DNA of 64,000 nt, taken from assembly GCF_029767005.1 (NCBI RefSeq), contig NZ_JARUQR010000001.1, positions 677,028 to 741,027 on the forward strand, given 5' to 3'. The DNA is from Thiomicrorhabdus sp. ZW0627 (GTDB lineage Bacteria > Pseudomonadota > Gammaproteobacteria > Thiomicrospirales > Thiomicrospiraceae). This document shows, one piece after another, positions 37,363 to 45,733 of the stretch. Every line of letters begins with the position of its first letter. The first letter of the stretch is position 1. A program made the translations under genes and the position numbers. The notes under the pieces are model-generated. The model worked only from the letters and a program-made list of their open reading frames with translations. It was not told the origin of the DNA and made no database searches.

Positions 37363-37818
37363 TTATTTAATTTTTCTTAATGCGAGTGCTTGCTCTGTTG
37401 TCGGCAATTCTTTTTCTATGTTTTGCGTCTTCATATCGCTGTCCTTCGGAAATGAATCATCCCTTTTTGACACCGATTGTTCGCGCGGGGCAAGTTGCTC
37501 GACTATTTTATCGGCAAATCCCAAAGTTCCTTTAGCAGAAAGATCTTGTGACAACTGTTTGTCGTACCAATCTTTGTAAAAATCTCCGTCGCTGCCGTCC
37601 AACCAATTATCATCAAAACTCACCTTACGGGCTTCTTTCAGGACCTGTTGAACGAATAACGCTTCGAACTGTTCAGCTACTGGACGCAAGGCGGCCCGCT
37701 GATCCTCACGAGCCTGCCTCTTCAAATCATTCAAAGCGCCGACATCCGCATAGTTGTTGTACCCTTGGGATGTCGCCGTTTGACTCGGCATCGATGTCAG
37801 CAAATTTGAATCGCTCAT
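37363..37818 (-). CDS. flgJ: FlgJ, rod-binding domain only
   Basis: This 151-residue protein carries the FlgJ N-terminal rod-cap domain (about 35-110; VAEQFEALFVQQVLKEARK and LSAKGTLGFADKIVEQL). It ends in a charged tail. Enteric and Vibrio FlgJ are about 310-380 residues with a C-terminal glucosaminidase (muramidase) domain, absent here. Rod-only FlgJ occurs in several proteobacteria and then works with a separate lytic enzyme; a lytic transglycosylase gene lies downstream of flgL. It is coupled to flgI (11 bases apart). Confidence 0.9.
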   Translation of the reverse strand: MSDSNLLTSMPSQTATSQGYNNYADVGALNDLKRQAREDQRAALRPVAEQFEALFVQQVLKEARKVSFDDNWLDGSDGDFYKDWYDKQLSQDLSAKGTLGFADKIVEQLAPREQSVSKRDDSFPKDSDMKTQNIEKELPTTEQALALRKIK

Positions 37819-37829
37819 GCCCGCTCTCC

Positions 37830-38930
37830 TTAAATGATCATCAGTTCCGCTTTAAGCGAACCGGCTTGTTTCAAAGCTTCCAAAATCGCAACCAAATCCC
37901 CCGGAGCAGCACCGACCTTATTAACGGCCTGAACGATATCGTTCAACGAAACTCCTTCCGGAAATTCGAACATACGCCCGCTACCGGTCGAACCTACCGC
38001 TACATTGCTTTGTGGCGTTACCGCAGTCGTTCCACCTGCAAACGGATTCGGTTGAGAGACCGCATTCTGCTCACCGATTTTAACCACCAATCCACCATGG
38101 GTAACGGCAGCAGGACTAACGCGCACGTTTTGACCAATGACAACCGTTCCAGTTCTTGAATTAACGATCACCTTAGCCGCTTCTTCACCAGGTGTCACAT
38201 CGATATTTTCCAAAACCGATAAAAAAGCGACTCGCTGATTAGGCAAGCGCGGTGCCATGACTTCAATGGACTCACCGTCAATCGCGCTTGCGGTTCCCTC
38301 ACCCAACAATTTATTAATCGAATTCACCATGTTGGTTGCTGTCGTAAAATCAGCATCTTTAAGGTTCAGTGTGATGGTATTCCCGAGATCAAAACCGGTA
38401 TTGACCGTTTTCTCGACACTCGCGCCCCCTGGGACACGCCCGACACTCGGGATATTGATCGTGATACGCGAACCGTCTGCCCCGCTTGCATCCAGACCAC
38501 CAACCACAAGATTTCCTTGGGCCAATGCATAGACATTTCCGTCCACCCCTTTCAGAGGAGTCAACAGCAAGGTTCCGCCACGCAAACTTTTAGCGTTACC
38601 CAGAGATGAAACCGTCACGTCAATTTTCTGTCCTTGCTTCGCAAAAGCAGGCAAATCCGCATGAACAGCCACGGCTGCAATGTTTTTCGCATTGGTTTTC
38701 ACGCCCGCCGGCACATGGATTCCGAACTTATTCAACATACTCAACAAGCTTTGCTCGGCAAAAGGGGTCTTGTCACCCGATCCGTTCAAACCCACAACTA
38801 AGCCATAACCGACCAACTGGTTAGATCGGACTCCTCCGACATTCGCCAGATCCTTCACTCTTTCGGCAAAACTCTGAGTGCTCCACATGAGCAACAGCGT
38901 CAAAAAAATGACTAACTTTCTGGTCAACAT
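37830..38930 (-). CDS. flgI: FlgI, flagellar P-ring protein
   Basis: The ATG at 38930 begins a clear signal peptide ([20 protein letters not shown], cleaved after FA), with GGGAG upstream; the frame is open 69 bases further. The mature protein starts [21 protein letters not shown], the FlgI hallmark, and ends with [20 protein letters not shown]. The 366 residues match the family norm. FlgI forms the periplasmic bushing around the rod and needs the chaperone FlgA. A sigma54 promoter lies about 115 bases upstream. Confidence 0.96.
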   Translation of the reverse strand: MLTRKLVIFLTLLLMWSTQSFAERVKDLANVGGVRSNQLVGYGLVVGLNGSGDKTPFAEQSLLSMLNKFGIHVPAGVKTNAKNIAAVAVHADLPAFAKQGQKIDVTVSSLGNAKSLRGGTLLLTPLKGVDGNVYALAQGNLVVGGLDASGADGSRITINIPSVGRVPGGASVEKTVNTGFDLGNTITLNLKDADFTTATNMVNSINKLLGEGTASAIDGESIEVMAPRLPNQRVAFLSVLENIDVTPGEEAAKVIVNSRTGTVVIGQNVRVSPAAVTHGGLVVKIGEQNAVSQPNPFAGGTTAVTPQSNVAVGSTGSGRMFEFPEGVSLNDIVQAVNKVGAAPGDLVAILEALKQAGSLKAELMII

Positions 38931-39044
38931 AAACTTTCTCCCTGAGTGTCGATACAAACGCCCGTTTTCGTCGGCATTATCACCGTATTTATTATTCATA
39001 TGTCATTCAACGGACGCGTCAATTTTACGTTTAAAGATAACATA

Positions 39045-39059
39045 GCAGAGGTTATGCCA
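39045..39059 (-). promoter_or_regulatory. Sigma54 promoter of flgI-flgJ-flgK-flgL
   Basis: The minus strand reads TGGCATAACCTCTGC. It has the GG and GC elements at exact -24/-12 spacing, with CTGC in place of TTGC. The predicted start is near 39033, about 100 bases before the flgI ATG. Confidence 0.7.
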
Positions 39060-39243
39060 AACCTGTGTTTTTAAACTTGCTTTGAGACAAATCATAAACC
39101 GGCTAAATTCCATTACAAAAAAGGGGGCAACACTTTAAAGCGTATCAAAAGACAAAAAATAAAACAAAGACAAGCTATTGAAAAATAAATACAAATAGCT
39201 TTAGAGAAAATGGCTTGCCCGATCAAAAGATCGAGCAGCACTA

Positions 39244-39290
39244 AAAGAAAAAACCGACCTGCAAAAAGGAGATAATTAAAAACAGGCCGG
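39244..39290 (-). terminator. Probable terminator after flgF-flgG-flgH
   Basis: The minus strand has CCGGCCTG paired with CAGGTCGG (one G-U) around a 21-base loop, followed by TTTTTTCTTTT. The loop is larger than usual. It lies about 130 bases past the flgH stop and ahead of the flgI promoter. Confidence 0.5.
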
Positions 39291-39419
39291 TAAAAACGTA
39301 TTCTACTCTCACAAACGTTATTTTTCACACATTTATTGCAAACAAACCGTCCGCTATAGAGCGTGAAAGTAGAATTTGGAAACTATAATAAAAACTTTTG
39401 TACTGTCACCAAAACAATC

Positions 39420-40130
39420 TTAGATTGGCCAGTACTTGTTCATCCATCTCGTCAAAGCACTCGGACGGTTGGTATCACCCGAAACCCCCACATCCTTATA
39501 CACCAAACGCACATCTGCAACTTTCGTTGAATCGATGGTATTGTCGGGACGGATATCCTGAGGACGGATAATTCCAGCGAACTGAATCAACTCATCACCT
39601 TCGTGAATGGTCAGTCGTTTCTCCCCTCTAACTACAAGGTTACCATTTGAAACCACTTCAATCACAGTCACGGCGATCGAACCGGTCAAACTTGAATTCT
39701 GTTTGACATCACTCTTTCCGGCAAACGCACCATTAGATCCGTAACCTACGCCCAAAGTTCCAAGCTCTGCAGCCGTCTGCCCTGCAGTTCTACCAAAAAT
39801 ATTCAAAGGCGTGCTCACGCCAAAGTCCTGACTATTGGATTTGTTGTACTTCGCTTCATCTTTTTTCTTGGCGTCGAATCTTTCGGTCAAACTGATCGTA
39901 ATGATGTCACCAATGCGGTGAGCTCTCGAGTCATCGAACAGGGTCATACCGCCTGCCTGATAAAGCGAACCGTTCTGAGTTTGAGTCTGTTGAGGGATAT
40001 TCAAAGGATAGCTCGGCTCGAAGCTCATATTATCAACACGCTCCGGTGTCGAGCTACACCCTGCTAAAACCAACGAAGACACTATCGCCAGCCAGCCATT
40101 TCTTTGAATACGTTTAACTACCGTGCTCAT
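39420..40130 (-). CDS. flgH: FlgH, flagellar L-ring lipoprotein
   Basis: This 236-residue outer-membrane lipoprotein has a signal peptide ending in the lipobox LAGCSS (about 22-27). L-ring motifs SLYQAGGMTLFDDSRAHRIG and GDIITISLTERFDAKKKDEA follow, then a conserved C-terminal block (NLVVRGEKRLTIHEGDELIQ, GIIRPQDIRPDNTI). FlgH forms the outer-membrane bushing of the rod. It follows flgG by 40 bases. Size is typical (220-240). Confidence 0.96.
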   Translation of the reverse strand: MSTVVKRIQRNGWLAIVSSLVLAGCSSTPERVDNMSFEPSYPLNIPQQTQTQNGSLYQAGGMTLFDDSRAHRIGDIITISLTERFDAKKKDEAKYNKSNSQDFGVSTPLNIFGRTAGQTAAELGTLGVGYGSNGAFAGKSDVKQNSSLTGSIAVTVIEVVSNGNLVVRGEKRLTIHEGDELIQFAGIIRPQDIRPDNTIDSTKVADVRLVYKDVGVSGDTNRPSALTRWMNKYWPI

Positions 40131-40170
40131 ATCACTACCCTCTCAATCTGGTCATTTGTTTTTTTATTTA

Positions 40171-40962
40171 TTAGGTATTGTTATTCAAGTACTGCATCAT
40201 GCCGTCGGCTGCGGAAATTGCCTTGGAGTTCATCTCGTAAGTTCTTTGCGCCTCGATCATACCAATCAGCTCTTCCACCGTATTAACGTTGGAAGCTTCA
40301 AGCGATCCTTGCAGGACACTCCCCGCTTCTGCGGTTTCCGGGTTGTTGACGTTTGGTGCACCACTGGCGGTGGTTTCAGAATAGAAGTTCGCCCCAATGG
40401 ATTCCAACCCGGCCGGGTTAATGAACGTTGCCAACTCGATCTGACCAACCTGGTTTTGCTGCGTCTGTCCCGGCTGAGTCACATACACAGCACCGTCACG
40501 ACTGATAGAAATGCTCGTTGCATCCTGCGGAATATTGATATTCGGCTCCAACAAATAGCCGGATGAGGTGACAACATCACCGTTCTGATTCACCTGAAAG
40601 GAACCGTCACGGGTGTACATCAAGTTCCCATTGGAATCCAGGGTCTGAAAGAAACCTTTTCCTTCAATGGCAATATCCAACTGATTGTCGGTAACCATGA
40701 TGTTACCCTGGGTATGGATTTTCTGAACCCCAATCGCTTTAACCCCAGTCCCCAGCTGCAAGCCGGAAGGCAGTGTATTGGCTTCATCCTGTGTTGCCTG
40801 GGCACCTGGCTGCCTGACATTCTGATACATCAAGTCGTCGAATTCGGCACGCCCGGCTTTATAAGCATAAGTATTGGCATTGGCCAGGTTGTTCGAAATA
40901 GCGGCCAGGCGAAACTGCTGTGCCTCTAAACCGGTTTTTGCAACATATAATGCTCTATTCAT
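40171..40962 (-). CDS. flgG: FlgG, distal rod protein
   Basis: This 263-residue axial protein starts MNRALYVAKTGLEAQQFRLA with ISNNLANANTYAYKAGRAEF. It carries the middle LPSGLQLGTGVKAIGVQKIH and the C-terminal QGSLEASNVNTVEELIGMIE, then AQRTYEMNSKAISAADGMMQ. These are textbook FlgG features. The protein forms the distal rod inside the L and P rings. It is preceded by flgF (17 bases) and followed by flgH. Length 260-262 is the norm. Confidence 0.97.
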   Translation of the reverse strand: MNRALYVAKTGLEAQQFRLAAISNNLANANTYAYKAGRAEFDDLMYQNVRQPGAQATQDEANTLPSGLQLGTGVKAIGVQKIHTQGNIMVTDNQLDIAIEGKGFFQTLDSNGNLMYTRDGSFQVNQNGDVVTSSGYLLEPNINIPQDATSISISRDGAVYVTQPGQTQQNQVGQIELATFINPAGLESIGANFYSETTASGAPNVNNPETAEAGSVLQGSLEASNVNTVEELIGMIEAQRTYEMNSKAISAADGMMQYLNNNT

Positions 40963-40979
40963 CGTATTTACCTACTTAC

Positions 40980-41723
40980 TTAACTTAATGACAGAATCTG
41001 ATCGGACTTCTGTGCGTGGGTCTTGGCGATCGACATCATCTTGACCTGCATTTCATACTTACGAGAAAGCTCAATCATATTCACCAGCGCCTCCGCAGTA
41101 TTCACGTTACTGCCTTCCAAAGCGCCGGAAACGACCTTTACATTCCCCTGAATCAGCTCACCGGCACCAGGAATCTGGCGAATATAACCATCTTCGCCCT
41201 TTTCGAGGGATTTCAAATCCGGTTCGACCAGACGCAATTGATCCAGCACCACCAATTGATTACTTGGAGATCCGGCCGGAACGATCGAAATCGTACCGTC
41301 GTCACCGATCGTAATACTTTTGGAAGGTGGAATATTGATCGGCACACCTCCGGTATTTAATATCGGATTGCCTTTAACATCCACCAAATCACCGTTGGCT
41401 GTCACCTGCATACTGGCGGTTCTTGTATAGGCCTCTTCACCTTCCGGTGTCTGAATGGCTAAAAAACCGTTTTCTTTCGTCATGACGTCCAATTCGCGGC
41501 CGGTCACTTTTACTGCCCCCGGCGTAAAATCGGTTGCCGGACGTTCATCCAGACTGTATGTACGAGACTGCCAACCTGGACCTTGTACATGCTGGGCACG
41601 AAACTCATTAAAATCCTGCTTGAATCCGTCTGTATTGGCATTCGCCAAGTTGTTGGCGTTATTCGCCTGCGACAACATGACTTCCTTAGCGCCACTCATT
41701 GAGATATATAGCATGCGATCCAT
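40980..41723 (-). CDS. flgF: FlgF, proximal rod protein
   Basis: The start at 41723 gives MDRMLYISMSGAKEVMLSQA and has GGGAG seven bases upstream; an in-frame extension to 41759 lacks an SD and does not resemble FlgF. The 247-residue product has the rod-protein ends NNANNLANANTDGFKQDFNE and LEGSNVNTAEALVNMIELSR. FlgF is one of the minor proximal rod proteins. It heads flgF-flgG-flgH behind a sigma54 promoter about 183 bases upstream. Confidence 0.93.
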   Translation of the reverse strand: MDRMLYISMSGAKEVMLSQANNANNLANANTDGFKQDFNEFRAQHVQGPGWQSRTYSLDERPATDFTPGAVKVTGRELDVMTKENGFLAIQTPEGEEAYTRTASMQVTANGDLVDVKGNPILNTGGVPINIPPSKSITIGDDGTISIVPAGSPSNQLVVLDQLRLVEPDLKSLEKGEDGYIRQIPGAGELIQGNVKVVSGALEGSNVNTAEALVNMIELSRKYEMQVKMMSIAKTHAQKSDQILSLS

Positions 41724-41905
41724 ATTGTTTCTCCCAGCAAAAAATCGTTTCCAGTCCAAAAATAGTGGTTAAAACGAAACGTCAAAAATCAGACGCCCGC
41801 CTTAACCGATAAACACATTCTTTAAGTTCTAACGACTTTCGATGTGATTGTTTTCCCTAGTGTGTTAGCGTTTTGACACTTATTTTTTATTTCAACGAGT
41901 ATTTA

Positions 41906-41920
41906 GCATTGTCCGTGCCA
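41906..41920 (-). promoter_or_regulatory. Sigma54 promoter of flgF-flgG-flgH
   Basis: The minus strand reads TGGCACGGACAATGC, matching TGGCACG-N4-TTGC at every position except one. The expected start is near 41894, giving a leader of about 170 bases before flgF. Confidence 0.83.
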
Positions 41921-41940
41921 ACTTTGGTAAAAGTTTTTTC

Positions 41941-41966
41941 TAAAGTATTCAGAAAGCGGCCGATAA
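41941..41966 (+). promoter_or_regulatory. Sigma28-like promoter on the plus strand, upstream of the flgF sigma54 promoter
   Basis: The plus strand has TAAA, 14 bases, then a perfect GCCGATAA. The same spacing is seen at the flgM promoter. No plus-strand gene follows. Transcription would run through the flgE terminator hairpin and antisense into the flgE 3' end. It may instead be an activator-binding site for the sigma54 promoter 20 bases away. Confidence 0.5.
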
Positions 41967-41996
41967 ACTAATATGGGTAGATATTGCCGGGGCGGC

Positions 41997-42023
41997 AAAA
42001 AGGCCGGCAAAGAATTTGCCGGC
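41997..42023 (-). terminator. Intrinsic terminator after flgE
   Basis: A perfect 9-bp stem GCCGGCAAA/TTTGCCGGC with a 3-base loop (42003-42023) is followed on the minus strand by five T within CCTTTTTG. It lies 31 bases past the flgE stop and closes flgB-flgC-flgD-flgE. Confidence 0.8.
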
Positions 42024-42053
42024 AAGACCAGAAATCGTTTAATTAATAATTAC

Positions 42054-43664
42054 TTATAGCTGTAGGATTGTTTGCGTCAACGTTTGCGATGTAGAGATTA
42101 CCTGAGCAGAAGCCTGGTAAGTTCTTTGAGTCTGAATCATGTTGACCAATTCAGTCGCAACATCCACGTTAGAGTACTCAAGCGAACCGGCATTGATAGA
42201 ACCCATACCACTGGTTTCAGGCTTAGCCAACTGAGCCAAACCGGAATCAAAGGATTCAGCGTAGGTCTGTCCACCCAATTTCTGCAATGCATTCTTATCC
42301 GAGAAGTTTGCTAACGCCAACTGGGCAACCGGTACCGAACGACCGTTCGAATAACGTGCTTCAATCACACCGTCCAGACCGGTATTCAAACCGACCAAGT
42401 CACCGACTGAATAACCGTTCTGTGACACACCACGCAAACTGTAAGTACCGGCAAACTGAGTCATATCACCCAAGTTCGCATCGATATTTACAATTGTAGA
42501 TGCATCGTTTGGATTACCTAATGGATCGTTCGCTCCCGTCAGCGGCGTATCGATGATGAAATCCAGCTGTGGCTGAGATCCAACACTTTCCCAGCCCGCA
42601 GCTCCACCGTTGATAATATCTGGTAGAGGTTCATTCGTGTTATCTTGCCCAATGATGTTGGTCGGATCGTAAGTACCTCCCGCCGCGGTTACCGGCATTC
42701 TGACATCAATCAGGTTACCGCTCGTATCATATCTCAATTCAAAGACCTGACCTTCTTCAGTTGTGGCTGATGGAGGTGTAGTTGTCTGGTCGGCTCGGTG
42801 TCCGCTAGTCTCCCACTGACCGGTGGTTTCATTGTAATCCTGCATCGTATACTGCACGATCCAACTTGTATATTTTGTATCCCCTGCACCCGCTGCCGCA
42901 GCCACATAAGAATCGCTCGCAGGCACATAGGTCAAATCGGAGTTTGCAACCGAAACAACATCCCTCTTATAGAAGTTCGCAGTCAAACGGTGCTCACCAC
43001 CCAAAGAGTCGTGAATGATCTTATTGGTAGAGAAGTCAGGGAAACCGTCATAAGGGCCAGCCGCAGTATCGATATCAACCAACTTATCAAGGTTGGCCGC
43101 AGTATCGTTACCAACAGAAACACCGGTGACCGGATCGATGTTGTTATCTTCTTCACCATCCAGGTTGATGTCGAAGTTCATTTCATCGGTCGCTTTTGGC
43201 GTTTTGTTCAATTCATCCAGGTCAATCGAGCTAAGAGTCGTATCAAAAACCGGCTTGGTTTCAGTTGAAAGCGCCAGGTTCAATTGATAACCCTGCACTT
43301 TATTCCCTTCCTGATCAGTCAGATAACCGTCTTTATCTAACTTGAACGAACCTTCTCGCGTATAGATATTACCGTAACGTCCAGTCTGATCTTCCAGCAC
43401 GAAGAACCCTTCCCCGTCGATCGCCATATCCAGCTCTCGTCCGGTCCCGTTGATCGTTCCCTGGCTGAAGTCCTGTGTAATAGCAGCAACACGCGCACCG
43501 TTACCGGCCGTGTTCTGAGCGCCCGAGAACATGTCTGCGAACTCGGCACGAGATCCCTTGAAACCGACCGATTGTGCGTTGGCCAGGTTGTTTGAAATAA
43601 CACCTAACCCCGTAGAGGCCGCGTTAATACCACTTAAAGCATTTAAATCGAATGATACACCCAT
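42054..43664 (-). CDS. flgE: FlgE, flagellar hook protein
   Basis: This 536-residue hook subunit has the N-terminus MGVSFDLNALSGINAASTGL with ISNNLANAQSVGFKGSRAEF. The FlgE/F/G middle motif FVLEDQTGRYGNIYTREGSF and the C-terminus YSNVDVATELVNMIQTQRTY with QVISTSQTLTQTILQL complete it. The central region (about 150-350) is Asp/Thr-rich and expanded relative to the enteric protein (about 400). Hook length is set by FliK. It follows flgD by 88 bases; no strong promoter is seen in that gap. Confidence 0.95.
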   Translation of the reverse strand: MGVSFDLNALSGINAASTGLGVISNNLANAQSVGFKGSRAEFADMFSGAQNTAGNGARVAAITQDFSQGTINGTGRELDMAIDGEGFFVLEDQTGRYGNIYTREGSFKLDKDGYLTDQEGNKVQGYQLNLALSTETKPVFDTTLSSIDLDELNKTPKATDEMNFDINLDGEEDNNIDPVTGVSVGNDTAANLDKLVDIDTAAGPYDGFPDFSTNKIIHDSLGGEHRLTANFYKRDVVSVANSDLTYVPASDSYVAAAAGAGDTKYTSWIVQYTMQDYNETTGQWETSGHRADQTTTPPSATTEEGQVFELRYDTSGNLIDVRMPVTAAGGTYDPTNIIGQDNTNEPLPDIINGGAAGWESVGSQPQLDFIIDTPLTGANDPLGNPNDASTIVNIDANLGDMTQFAGTYSLRGVSQNGYSVGDLVGLNTGLDGVIEARYSNGRSVPVAQLALANFSDKNALQKLGGQTYAESFDSGLAQLAKPETSGMGSINAGSLEYSNVDVATELVNMIQTQRTYQASAQVISTSQTLTQTILQL

Positions 43665-43752
43665 GACTTTCTCCTACATCTGACTTAACTTCAGAAATTT
43701 TGTCTTAATTCTTTTAAATATCCGTTAATTCTAAAAACTGTTAAAAACGGGG

Positions 43753-44445
43753 TTAGGCACTAATTTCCCTTACCGCATCCATTGCGACCTTTTCCCCAGT
43801 TGCCAGGGTCAAGGTAATCGAACCATCCGTGTTAACACCCACACTATTCACTTTCGACGCGACAACCGTGTCGATAGATTTCAAATCGCCGTTTTCATCG
43901 GTTCCGTAAGCAGTCAATGAATAAACACCACTCCCACGCTCCACTCCGACGTTATCCAAACCATCCCAGCTAACAATCTTCTCCCCCTCCTGCAATGCAC
44001 CCACGTCGATCTCTTTAACCAGACCATTACTGTCACTAACGACCAACTTAACGTCAGTCAATGGCTGATCGGCATTTAGAGTAAGCTGAGAATCTTGTCC
44101 TTGAGTATGAGAGAATTCCTCGCCGTTCACCTGAACACTCTTACCAATCAATGAGGCCCCCTGCAGGGTCTGCATATTTTGGAAGCCGGTCGTCAATGCC
44201 ATGATCGACTCCGTCATCTTGTTGGTCGACTCCAACTGGCTCATCTGAGTCAGGTCGGTCACAAAGCTTGTCGGATCCATCGGTTTGGACGGATCCTGAT
44301 TCTGCATCTGTGTCGTCAGCAACATTAAGAAATCCGCTTGACCAAGCTGCTTGTTCGGCGCACTGGAAGATGGATCCGACAACTGCTGCATCGCAGCCAT
44401 ATAATCCTTATTACCTGTTGTAATATCGGGTAAATAATCAGCCAT
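43753..44445 (-). CDS. flgD: FlgD, hook-capping protein
   Basis: This 230-residue scaffold has the conserved N-terminal export region (LGQADFLMLLTTQMQNQDPS, FVTDLTQMSQLESTNKM). A C-terminal Ig/Tudor-like part follows (about 80-228; GVYSLTAYGTDENGD). FlgD caps the growing hook and is left out of the final structure. The gene lies between flgC and flgE in the canonical order. Size is in the normal range (220-240). Confidence 0.94.
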   Translation of the reverse strand: MADYLPDITTGNKDYMAAMQQLSDPSSSAPNKQLGQADFLMLLTTQMQNQDPSKPMDPTSFVTDLTQMSQLESTNKMTESIMALTTGFQNMQTLQGASLIGKSVQVNGEEFSHTQGQDSQLTLNADQPLTDVKLVVSDSNGLVKEIDVGALQEGEKIVSWDGLDNVGVERGSGVYSLTAYGTDENGDLKSIDTVVASKVNSVGVNTDGSITLTLATGEKVAMDAVREISA

Positions 44446-44456
44446 GATCTATCTCC

Positions 44457-44867
44457 TTATTTACCGAGCTGAATGGTTCTTAACAAAAGTTGTTTAGAGG
44501 TGTTCATCACCTCAATATTCGTCTCATAAGAGCGGGAGGCCGACAGCATGTTCGCCATCTCCTCGACCACATTGACGTTCGGGCGGAAGATATACCCCTC
44601 CTCATTCGCCATTGGGTGGTTCGGGTTATATTCCATCTTTAACGGCGCCTGGCTCTCAACGATTTCCTTAACTCTTACTCCGCCTTTTGGCTCGTTAGTT
44701 GTACGGTCCAGAATCGTCTGAAAAACCGGTTGCTTTGAACGGTACGTTTCGTCTTTATTCGAGCTGACACTGTCCGCATTCGCCATATTGGAGGCGACGG
44801 TATTCAAACGCACGGTCTGTGCGTGCATCGCCGAAGCTGAGATATCTAAAATATTAAACATGGACAC
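44457..44867 (-). CDS. flgC: FlgC, proximal rod protein
   Basis: This 136-residue axial protein starts MSMFNILDISASAMHAQTVR with LNTVASNMANADSVSSNKDE. It ends with EEMANMLSASRSYETNIEVM and SKQLLLRTIQLGK. It matches FlgC in length (134-140) and in both ends. It forms the proximal rod with FlgB and FlgF. It is 34 bases after flgB in the same operon. Confidence 0.96.
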   Translation of the reverse strand: MSMFNILDISASAMHAQTVRLNTVASNMANADSVSSNKDETYRSKQPVFQTILDRTTNEPKGGVRVKEIVESQAPLKMEYNPNHPMANEEGYIFRPNVNVVEEMANMLSASRSYETNIEVMNTSKQLLLRTIQLGK

Positions 44868-44901
44868 TTTACGTCTCCTCCAATCAAAAATTCAAAATCA
44901 A

Positions 44902-45303
44902 TTATTCACCGCGCAAAGCGCCGCGAATACCGGTAATCTTGGCATTGATAAATTCCAACGTCGCTTGATGCTGCATGGCATTTTCCATAAATTTGGCTTT
45001 TTCAACATGCGTTTCAACGGTATTGCCATCCAGTGAAGGCTGTGTCGGAACCCGGTACTTCAAGAAGCTTTCAGTTGTCGCATCTGCGAATCCACTGATA
45101 TGTCGAGAGTTTGTCTTAACAAGATCCGGCTTGGACTGGGACAGACTTTCCTGCGCCTGGGTAATTGCCTGACGAAAATCAATGTCTCTTGCCTTGAAGT
45201 TCGGTGTATCTTCGTTCGCCAGGTTATTCGCCAAAATCTCACCGCGTGCGGTTCGAATTTGTAGCGCTCTTTCATGGATACCGAAAATAGACTCTGCCAT
45301 CAC
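44902..45303 (-). CDS. flgB: FlgB, proximal rod protein
   Basis: This 133-residue axial protein has the N-terminus SIFGIHERALQIRTARGEIL and the motif NNLANEDTPNFKARDIDF, and ends with NAMQHQATLEFINAKITGIR. It is the first rod protein added onto FliE. As first gene of flgB-flgC-flgD-flgE it has a sigma54 promoter about 95 bases upstream. Length is typical. Confidence 0.95.
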   Translation of the reverse strand: MMAESIFGIHERALQIRTARGEILANNLANEDTPNFKARDIDFRQAITQAQESLSQSKPDLVKTNSRHISGFADATTESFLKYRVPTQPSLDGNTVETHVEKAKFMENAMQHQATLEFINAKITGIRGALRGE

Positions 45304-45396
45304 TGCTTCCTCTTTACTCGTTGAAACGAATTCAATTTCGGTTCAACCACTTATTCAAACATTCAAAATGAACGTGTTTTTCTGCAAAGAGTTTTA

Positions 45397-45411
45397 GCAA
45401 TCCGAATGCCA
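45397..45411 (-). promoter_or_regulatory. Sigma54 promoter of flgB-flgC-flgD-flgE
   Basis: The minus strand reads TGGCATTCGGATTGC, a -24/-12 match with TTGC intact and one change in the upstream element. The start is expected near 45385, about 80 bases before flgB. Confidence 0.83.
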
Positions 45412-45448
45412 AAAACTAAAAAAACAGTCTTTTCATTAAAAAAAAGAC

Positions 45449-45475
45449 TAAAGTTTTTTGAAAAGCGGCCGATTA
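45449..45475 (+). promoter_or_regulatory. Strong sigma28-type promoter on the plus strand with no gene downstream
   Basis: The plus strand reads TAAAGTTT, 11 bases, then GCCGATTA. This is a perfect -35 and seven of eight -10 bases at textbook spacing, the best sigma28 match in the window. The 45482-45733 region downstream has no credible gene. It contains CCAACAGGCCTGG followed by TCATTTTTTT near 45527-45549, which could end a short RNA, and then faces the flgT 3' end. Confidence 0.6.
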
Positions 45476-45706
45476 CTGCCTCTTTATCAAAACTTTAGCT
45501 TGAGGAAATTGAATATTTTTCAAATCCAACAGGCCTGGTCATTTTTTTGACACTTAAAAAAGCGGCAAAAAAATCAACAACTCAGCATGGCTTTTCGGAA
45601 AATTAGAAAAAGACGACAAGATTTAGTCAGTACTTGAGGACTGAAGCATTTAAGAAAAAAAGGGGTGTAGATAAAAAAGAAAAGGATAAACGATGCTCAT
45701 TAAGCG

Positions 45707-45726
45707 TGCCGGACGGGCGTCCGGCA
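45707..45726. terminator. GC-rich hairpin after flgT
   Basis: TGCCGGAC and GTCCGGCA form a perfect 8-bp stem with a 4-base loop, seven bases after the flgT stop. There is no clear T-run on either side, so it is either a weak terminator or an RNA-protecting hairpin. Confidence 0.5.
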
Positions 45727-45733
45727 TCGGTCT

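Larger units (their letters stand above)
39000..39419. other. flgH-flgI intergenic region
   Basis: These 420 AT-rich bases hold the sigma54 promoter of flgI and a terminator-like hairpin. They also hold a second small hairpin GCTCGATC/GATCGGGC (minus strand, near 39217-39236). A 71-codon frame at 39113-39328 lacks a ribosome-binding site and is not called. The flgH transcript would run about 130 bases before its terminator, so a long 3' region or small RNA is possible. Confidence 0.5.

Noticed and set aside
39113-39328. 71-codon hydrophobic reading frame between flgH and flgI
   Set aside because: It starts with GTG without any ribosome-binding site, overlaps two hairpins and a terminator T-run, and resembles chance translation of AT-rich DNA.
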